This document shows positions 33,683-36,281 of a stretch of 36,281 nucleotides of DNA, piece after piece; the stretch's first letter is position 1; the number at the start of each line of letters is the position of its first letter. The position numbers and the translations under genes were made by a program. The notes below the pieces were generated by a model. That model did no database searches, was not told the DNA's origin, and saw only the letters and a list, made by a program, of their open reading frames with translations. Origin of the DNA: a virus. Where the stretch lies: the IMG/VR virus record IMGVR_UViG_3300021963_000352, positions 1 through 36,281 of that record, one strand, 5' to 3'.

Positions 33683-34165
33683 TTAATTCTCCAATAAATG
33701 TTTAAAAGTTTTATTATTTACAATATAAGAAATTGTAGATCTAGTGACACCATACATCTTTCCCAGTTTAATAGTTGTATAATTTTTGGTATTATATAAC
33801 TTTCTTATTTCAATTACATCTTTGTCTTTTAATTTAGATGCACCATTATGTTCACCTTTTTGGTGACCATTATAACATCTACCTTTGTTTATCTTATCTT
33901 TTACATTATCTAGATTTGTTCCTGCAAATAAATGCAATGGATTTACGCAGGATTGATTATCACATTTATGGAGACAATGTAGATTACCTAAAGATTTTTC
34001 ATAGTGTAATTCGTATGATACTCTATGTGCTTTAAGAGTTTTCTTATTATGACATATTACCCCATATCCACCTCTTAAATAATTTATTGCTCCTTTCCAT
34101 TCCCAACATTTGTTTTCGTCAAGAATGTCTGGAAGATACTTGCAAAATTGTTCTTTTAAATCCAT
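33683..34165 (-). CDS. HNH homing endonuclease (HNH_3 type with C-terminal HTH)
   Basis: This 160-aa endonuclease is read from MDLKEQFCKYLPD at 34165. An in-frame ATG at 34198 would lie upstream of the transcription start predicted by the promoter at 34187-34215. CWEWKGAINYLRGGYGVICHNKKTLKAHRVSYELHY leads into the HNH core HCLHKCDNQSCVNPLHLFAGT, where the metal-site His and the CxNPxH element are intact. The C-terminus (LKDKDVIEIRKLYN...LGKMYGVTRSTISYIVNNKTF) is a helix-turn-helix for target DNA binding. It is a typical free-standing mobile endonuclease of T4-like phages, inserted here between the AbrB-like gene and the glycosyltransferase. It overlaps neither and seems complete. Confidence 0.9.
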   Translation of the reverse strand: MDLKEQFCKYLPDILDENKCWEWKGAINYLRGGYGVICHNKKTLKAHRVSYELHYEKSLGNLHCLHKCDNQSCVNPLHLFAGTNLDNVKDKINKGRCYNGHQKGEHNGASKLKDKDVIEIRKLYNTKNYTTIKLGKMYGVTRSTISYIVNNKTFKHLLEN

Positions 34166-34186
34166 AAAAATGTAAGTTGCATTCAT

Positions 34187-34215
34187 ATCATACAACATTA
34201 TATATCAATTGTCAA
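34187..34215 (-). promoter_or_regulatory. Sigma70-like early promoter for the HNH gene
   Basis: On the minus strand, TTGACA (34210-34215) and TATGAT (34187-34192) are separated by exactly 17 bases. The -35 is perfect and the -10 differs from consensus at one base. TTGACA overlaps the stop of the AbrB-like gene. Transcription would start near 34180, leaving a very short leader before the ATG at 34165. Confidence 0.65.
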
Positions 34216-34385
34216 TCGGTGCGTTCTGTGAGAATTACATCATTCCCTTCAATCTTAAAACTAATCTCAGTATCTTCGTACCATGAGAGTTCGTTGGCGA
34301 CATTCTCTGGGATAATCACATAATAGTCGCCAGTAATTGGATCGACTTGTATGGACTCGAAAATTTCCTCGGAATTTTTTTTCAT
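34212..34385 (-). CDS. AbrB/SpoVT-like small DNA-binding protein
   Basis: This 57-aa protein starts at ATG 34385 (MKKNSEEIFESIQVDPITGDYYVIIPENVANELSWYEDTEISFKIEGNDVILTERTD, given here in parts: a helix-capped start, then FESIQVDPITGDYYVIIPE, then an NELSWYEDTEISFKI strand, then NDVILTERTD). The two short strand-turn-strand units around a '...G.Y.V.IPE.V...L...EDT.I.F...' line are the AbrB swapped-hairpin fold pattern. The protein could be a phage transcription regulator or an antitoxin-like relic, but no toxin gene is beside it. An in-frame TTG at 34406 is a less likely start. No convincing ribosome-binding site precedes either start. Confidence 0.6.
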   Translation of the reverse strand: MKKNSEEIFESIQVDPITGDYYVIIPENVANELSWYEDTEISFKIEGNDVILTERTD

Positions 34386-34406
34386 ATGTGAGTTATAAGG
34401 TTTCAA

Positions 34407-34668
34407 TTTTTATATAGGAAGTGTTATATTTTGAGGGTTGTGGAGGTTCTGGGACCTGGGGAAATTTTTATATCTTAGAAATAATGTGCAGCTCATATTT
34501 ACTTTTGTAGGTTAGGGTAGTTAGCTGTTTTTATACGCCCCATGGGGCCAGGGGGGCATACCCATAAGGCGACGTTAACTGTCCAAACACGAACGATCAG
34601 AAGTACTAATCACGAACGATTAGGGGCACTAAGTATAAACAACTGTCGCCCCACGAACGCATACAATA
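34407..34668. other. Non-coding region with palindrome and three CACGAACG repeats
   Basis: I see no gene in this stretch. GCCCCATGGGGC (34537-34548) is a perfect 12-bp palindrome. CACGAACG occurs three times (34588, 34611, 34652 on the plus strand). The middle copy sits in the loop of an inverted repeat (CTAATC at 34606, GATTAG ending 34623). The more GC-rich small-gene region begins here. The part at 34420-34530 is G-rich on the plus strand, with no clear stem-loop and no tRNA signature. Confidence 0.5.
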
Positions 34669-34690
34669 GGGGAGAGACTGTGCCCTCCCC
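34669..34690 (-). terminator. Hairpin after the DUF6011 gene
   Basis: Minus strand GGGGAG and CTCCCC flank a ten-base loop and are followed by TATTGTAT. The hairpin lies nine bases after the stop of the DUF6011 gene. It is related in stem sequence to the two identical hairpins at 35391 and 36176, but not identical. Probably a terminator with an interrupted T tract. Confidence 0.5.
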
Positions 34691-34699
34691 CGATATACC

Positions 34700-35359
34700 T
34701 TACCAACCAAACTTCGTCGCGCAGATAGGACCGATCCCTGCCTCAATCGACTTAGGATCGGTTAACTCACGCCCGCAACATGAGCACTCTCCGCTAACCT
34801 TTCCGTAGCGGATTGCGGCACTCAAAGGATCATTGGCAGCGCCCATTATGATCTCTTTAACTGTATCCGACAGGCGCGAATCGCAACCTGCCGGTGTAAC
34901 CTTGCCCAGGTACTTGGGTTTGAGACCATACTCACCCATTTCAGTTTCACTCTGGGATGTAACCCAAAGTGCTGTATTGTCGCGGTTTGGTTTGACACTA
35001 ATGCCATCAAATCGCAACGTAAGGCGCTTTGCACCCTTAGACTTTGCTGCCTCAAATGCAGCAAATAACGCCTCAAACTGTGAGGGTTTAGTATTATCAA
35101 CAACGGCGGGAGTGTTAGCGTCAACTGCCAACTTGTGCGCCCAAGCATACTGTGACGCGGAGAGTTTATTAAACTTACGCGCTAAATCTTGCGCGAAAGT
35201 AGAACGCATCCCGCGTAGGGTCTGCAACACTTTCGCATCGGAAAGTGTAGAGGTGAAATTGATAGTTTCCCCCCGCGCAGTTACAGTAAAGGTTTGCGCC
35301 TCATCTTGCGCCAGATCATACTCTAGGTTTGCTGCGTAGATTGCGGCGGGTGTGGTCAT
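34700..35359 (-). CDS. DUF6011 zinc-ribbon protein, 219 aa
   Basis: The chosen ATG at 35359 (MTTPAAIYAANLEYDLAQDEAQTFTVTARG) lies 31 bases after a hairpin. A longer in-frame version would read through that hairpin and is unlikely. The N-terminal 60 residues look like a small beta domain, and residues 60-85 (LSASQYAWAHKLAVD) a helix. The C-terminus, GECSCCGRELTDPKSIEAGIGP then ICATKFGW, has the C-x-CC-GR-x-LTD-x-x-S...GIGP-x-C pattern of DUF6011, a zinc-ribbon found in many phages. Function is unknown. Its codon use (GCG, CGC, GAC) and GC look differ from the AT-rich structural genes. It follows the 76-aa gene across the hairpin-leader cassette at 35360-35411. Confidence 0.75.
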   Translation of the reverse strand: MTTPAAIYAANLEYDLAQDEAQTFTVTARGETINFTSTLSDAKVLQTLRGMRSTFAQDLARKFNKLSASQYAWAHKLAVDANTPAVVDNTKPSQFEALFAAFEAAKSKGAKRLTLRFDGISVKPNRDNTALWVTSQSETEMGEYGLKPKYLGKVTPAGCDSRLSDTVKEIIMGAANDPLSAAIRYGKVSGECSCCGRELTDPKSIEAGIGPICATKFGW

Positions 35360-35411
35360 GACAAGAATAACGGTGGAAAGTGTAACGAAAGGGGAGGCGA
35401 TTAACCTCCCC
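35360..35411 (-). repeat. Repeated hairpin-plus-leader cassette, copy A
   Basis: In reading order: stem GGGGAGG, seven-base loop TTAATCG, stem CCTCCCC (35391-35411), then TTTCGT and a leader TACACTTTCC-ACCG-TTATTCT ending at the DUF6011 ATG. The hairpin is identical base for base to copy B at 36176-36196 and the leader is nearly so. It may act both as terminator for the 76-aa gene and as 5' leader or promoter for the next one. Confidence 0.7.
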
Positions 35412-35421
35412 TCAAATATAC

Positions 35422-35652
35422 TCAACCGACGTAAAAGTCGGTTTCGTCAATATCACTGAGATTGACGATTTCGATCTTGCCGATACATTCCATCGGCATA
35501 TTGTTTAGACTGTTAGCAGTCTCAACCCACTTGATACGGTCTAAATTAACAGTTTCAGGGGCAAACCCCCAATTGTAGCGTTGCCCTGAATGGTGAGCGT
35601 AAACTTTAATCATGGTGATCTGTGTGGCGGTGGCGGTGGCGGTGGTAGTCAT
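35422..35652 (-). CDS. Hypothetical small protein, 76 aa, with GCCACC-repeat N-terminus
   Basis: From ATG 35652 the product opens with a Thr/Ala tract (MTTTATATATQIT) encoded by tandem GCCACC units, then continues MIKVYAHHSGQRYNWGF and a compact region (NLDRIKWVETANSLNNMPMECIGKIEIVNLSDIDETDFYVG). The internal ATG before IKVYAHHSG could be the true start. No Shine-Dalgarno site marks either. No family is recognised. Its stop lies ten bases before the shared hairpin at 35391-35411. MTT/MSA-type Thr-rich starts are shared with the DUF6011 gene and the 67-aa gene of this region. Confidence 0.6.
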   Translation of the reverse strand: MTTTATATATQITMIKVYAHHSGQRYNWGFAPETVNLDRIKWVETANSLNNMPMECIGKIEIVNLSDIDETDFYVG

Positions 35653-35752
35653 CGGGTCAGGTGTGGTTGACTTCTAAAGTCTACAGCATCGCCAGCGACA
35701 CCGCAACCCCAAACGGTATCGGTTGATACAGTTTCACTAATTAACATTTAAA

Positions 35753-35768
35753 TGATTTACTTTTTGAG
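35753..35768. repeat. 16-bp direct repeat, copy 1
   Basis: TGATTTACTTTTTGAG on the plus strand is repeated exactly at 35867-35882. On the minus strand this copy covers the last codons (L-K-K-stop) of the 35-aa reading frame. Confidence 0.75.
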
Positions 35769-35864
35769 GTGGTGGTTTTTATCTAAAGTTTCAATATCAT
35801 CATCGAAAAGTAATACTAGGAGAAGAATTACTACGAATGGAGAAAGGCAAATAAGAGCAAACAT
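35757..35864 (-). CDS. Possible 35-aa single-pass membrane peptide
   Basis: This reading frame runs from ATG 35864-35862 to TAA 35759-35757. The product is MFALICLSPFVVILLLVLLF, then DDDIETLDKNHHLKK: one hydrophobic segment of about 18 residues with an acidic, then basic, cytoplasmic-style tail. Phage early regions often encode membrane micropeptides of this size. No ribosome-binding site is evident, and the frame is bracketed by a 16-bp direct repeat, so the call is tentative. Confidence 0.4.
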   Translation of the reverse strand: MFALICLSPFVVILLLVLLFDDDIETLDKNHHLKK

Positions 35865-35866
35865 AG

Positions 35867-35882
35867 TGATTTACTTTTTGAG
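35867..35882. repeat. 16-bp direct repeat, copy 2
   Basis: Identical to 35753-35768, 114 bases away. It lies immediately upstream of the ATG of the 35-aa frame and also spells L-K-K-stop at the end of a short frame in the preceding DNA. Confidence 0.75.
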
Positions 35883-35907
35883 AGTTGGCATCAGACGCAA
35901 ACCATCA

Positions 35908-35927
35908 GGGCAGGATTGCGCCTGCCC
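35908..35927. terminator. Inverted repeat GGGCAGG/CCTGCCC after the 67-aa gene
   Basis: A seven-base stem with a six-base loop begins 11 bases after the stop of the 67-aa gene (minus-strand reading). There is no T tract on either side, so it could be a weak or factor-dependent terminator or a processing hairpin. Confidence 0.4.
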
Positions 35928-35937
35928 GATGTAACTA

Positions 35938-36141
35938 TCAACCAGAGATTACCTCAAAAAATTGATGCAATCCGTTGTAACCAGTGTAATAGAATGCCTG
36001 CCTACTTTTGCACCATAATTTATAAGCATCGCATCCCATTTTGTAGTCGGCAATAACATACTCATAATACCCGTCAGTTACAACAACTCCCAACATTTCG
36101 CGGACTTTGTTGTAATCAATTGCAGTGGTAGTAGCAGACAT
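35938..36141 (-). CDS. Hypothetical small protein, 67 aa
   Basis: From ATG 36141 the product is MSATTTAIDYNKVREMLGVV, then VTDGYYEYVIADYKMGCDAY, then KLWCKSRQAFYYTGYNGLHQFFEVISG. It is rich in Tyr and aromatic residues and looks like one compact alpha/beta domain. No family is recognised. An in-frame ATG at 36219 would run through the shared hairpin and is rejected for the same reason as for the DUF6011 gene. The hairpin-leader cassette (copy B) ends at its ATG. Confidence 0.6.
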   Translation of the reverse strand: MSATTTAIDYNKVREMLGVVVTDGYYEYVIADYKMGCDAYKLWCKSRQAFYYTGYNGLHQFFEVISG

Positions 36142-36196
36142 TTGGAGAATAGCGGTGGGGAAAGTGTATAGAATAGGGGAGGCGATTAACCTCCCC
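36142..36196 (-). repeat. Repeated hairpin-plus-leader cassette, copy B
   Basis: Stem GGGGAGG, loop TTAATCG and stem CCTCCCC (36176-36196) are identical to copy A. They are followed by TATTCTA and the leader TACACTTTCCCC-ACCG-CTATTCT to the ATG at 36141. Compared with copy A the leader differs by a two-base insertion and a few substitutions. Confidence 0.7.
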
Positions 36197-36206
36197 AGAG
36201 TGTAAC

Positions 36207-36281
36207 TTACTTCGTCCAAGTTACGCGGATAAACTTATCACCCTCTGTAACTTGGGCAATGCCCATCTTAACCTCTTTAGA
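36207..36281 (-). CDS. C-terminal end of a gene cut by the window edge
   Basis: The frame enters from the right edge and ends at TAA 36209-36207. The visible tail is SKEVKMGIAQVTEGDKFIRV then TWTK, which reads like a small beta protein. Its stop is ten bases before the hairpin of copy B, the same spacing as the 76-aa gene has to copy A. That spacing supports it as a real gene end. Confidence 0.5.
   Translation of the reverse strand, partial: SKEVKMGIAQVTEGDKFIRVTWTK

Noticed and set aside
34430-34470. GGTTCTGGGACC-type inverted repeat as a tRNA or terminator
   Set aside because: The stem is only three bases and there is no cloverleaf, CCA or T tract on a useful strand.
34846-35148. Second minus-strand frame of 100 codons in the DUF6011 gene
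   Set aside because: Leu/Arg-rich out-of-frame reading of the same gene, with no domain signal.
34833-35339. Long open frame on the plus strand (168 codons) opposite the DUF6011 gene
   Set aside because: It mirrors the DUF6011 coding sequence, has unlikely composition (Ser/Arg/Ala runs), no ribosome-binding site and the wrong strand. The minus-strand frame has a recognisable zinc-ribbon end.
35360-35425. Upstream extension of the DUF6011 protein (with a hydrophobic, signal-like FVTLSTVILVM segment)
   Set aside because: The extension is the translated hairpin and leader cassette. The same hairpin precedes the 67-aa gene and gives an equally spurious GRLIASP-type peptide there, so the apparent signal peptide is an artefact.
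35752-35934. Plus-strand frame of 60 codons across the direct repeats
   Set aside because: Opposite strand to every real gene, no ribosome-binding site, and it covers two repeats and a hairpin.
1-36281. CRISPR arrays, insertion sequences and tRNA genes
   Set aside because: No regularly spaced repeats, transposase motifs or tRNA-like cloverleaf signatures were seen while reading the window.

Overview
The window looks like a piece of a T4-like (Kyanoviridae-type) cyanophage genome. Every convincing gene lies on the minus strand. The structural genes are AT-rich. Several features point to a Synechococcus-type cyanomyovirus: an ordered set of T4 neck and baseplate homologues (gp25, gp6, gp7, gp8, then gp13, gp14, gp15, gp16, gp17), a very large DUF4815 protein where T4 has gp9-gp12, and a speD auxiliary metabolic gene. 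Assignments come from reading the translated sequence; no database search was run.

In the direction of transcription (36281 to 1), the first 1.9 kb has a more GC-rich look. It holds small genes of unknown or early type: the end of a gene cut by the window edge, a 67-aa protein, a possible 35-aa membrane peptide, a 76-aa protein and a DUF6011 protein. These are separated by short inverted repeats, and two of the repeats carry an identical stem, loop and following leader. Next come an AbrB-like small protein, an HNH homing endonuclease behind its own sigma70-like promoter, a glycosyltransferase-like protein and two small conserved-looking genes ending in a strong terminator. SpeD and a 58-aa protein follow. 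The late virion block then runs gp25-gp6-gp7 (3879 aa)-gp8-DUF4815 protein (2450 aa)-two small genes-two small beta-rich proteins at the T4 wac position-gp13-gp14-gp15-gp16-three further proteins-gp17. T4-type late-promoter octamers (TATAAATA) sit just upstream of gp25, gp8 and the wac-position genes.

The most striking element is at the left end. The large terminase gene is broken in the Walker A P-loop by an atypically split intein. A 93-aa N-extein ending PRQVGK is fused to a 39-aa IntN. A separate gene for a zinc-finger/EDxHD-type homing endonuclease follows. A third gene encodes a 115-aa IntC ending VVSHN-like (IVSHN) followed by the C-extein TTTVV. The packaging ATPase would therefore need protein trans-splicing to regain its ATP-binding loop. 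The layout matches the 'fractured gene' arrangement known from environmental phage sequence and the AceL-TerL type of split intein, with the endonuclease gene still in place and carrying its own ribosome-binding site and a possible late promoter inside the IntN coding sequence.

A second theme is that gp14, gp8, gp7 and the DUF4815 protein share the same short beta-repeat family (a GxGY-centred unit), which appears to have enlarged neck and baseplate proteins well beyond T4 lengths.
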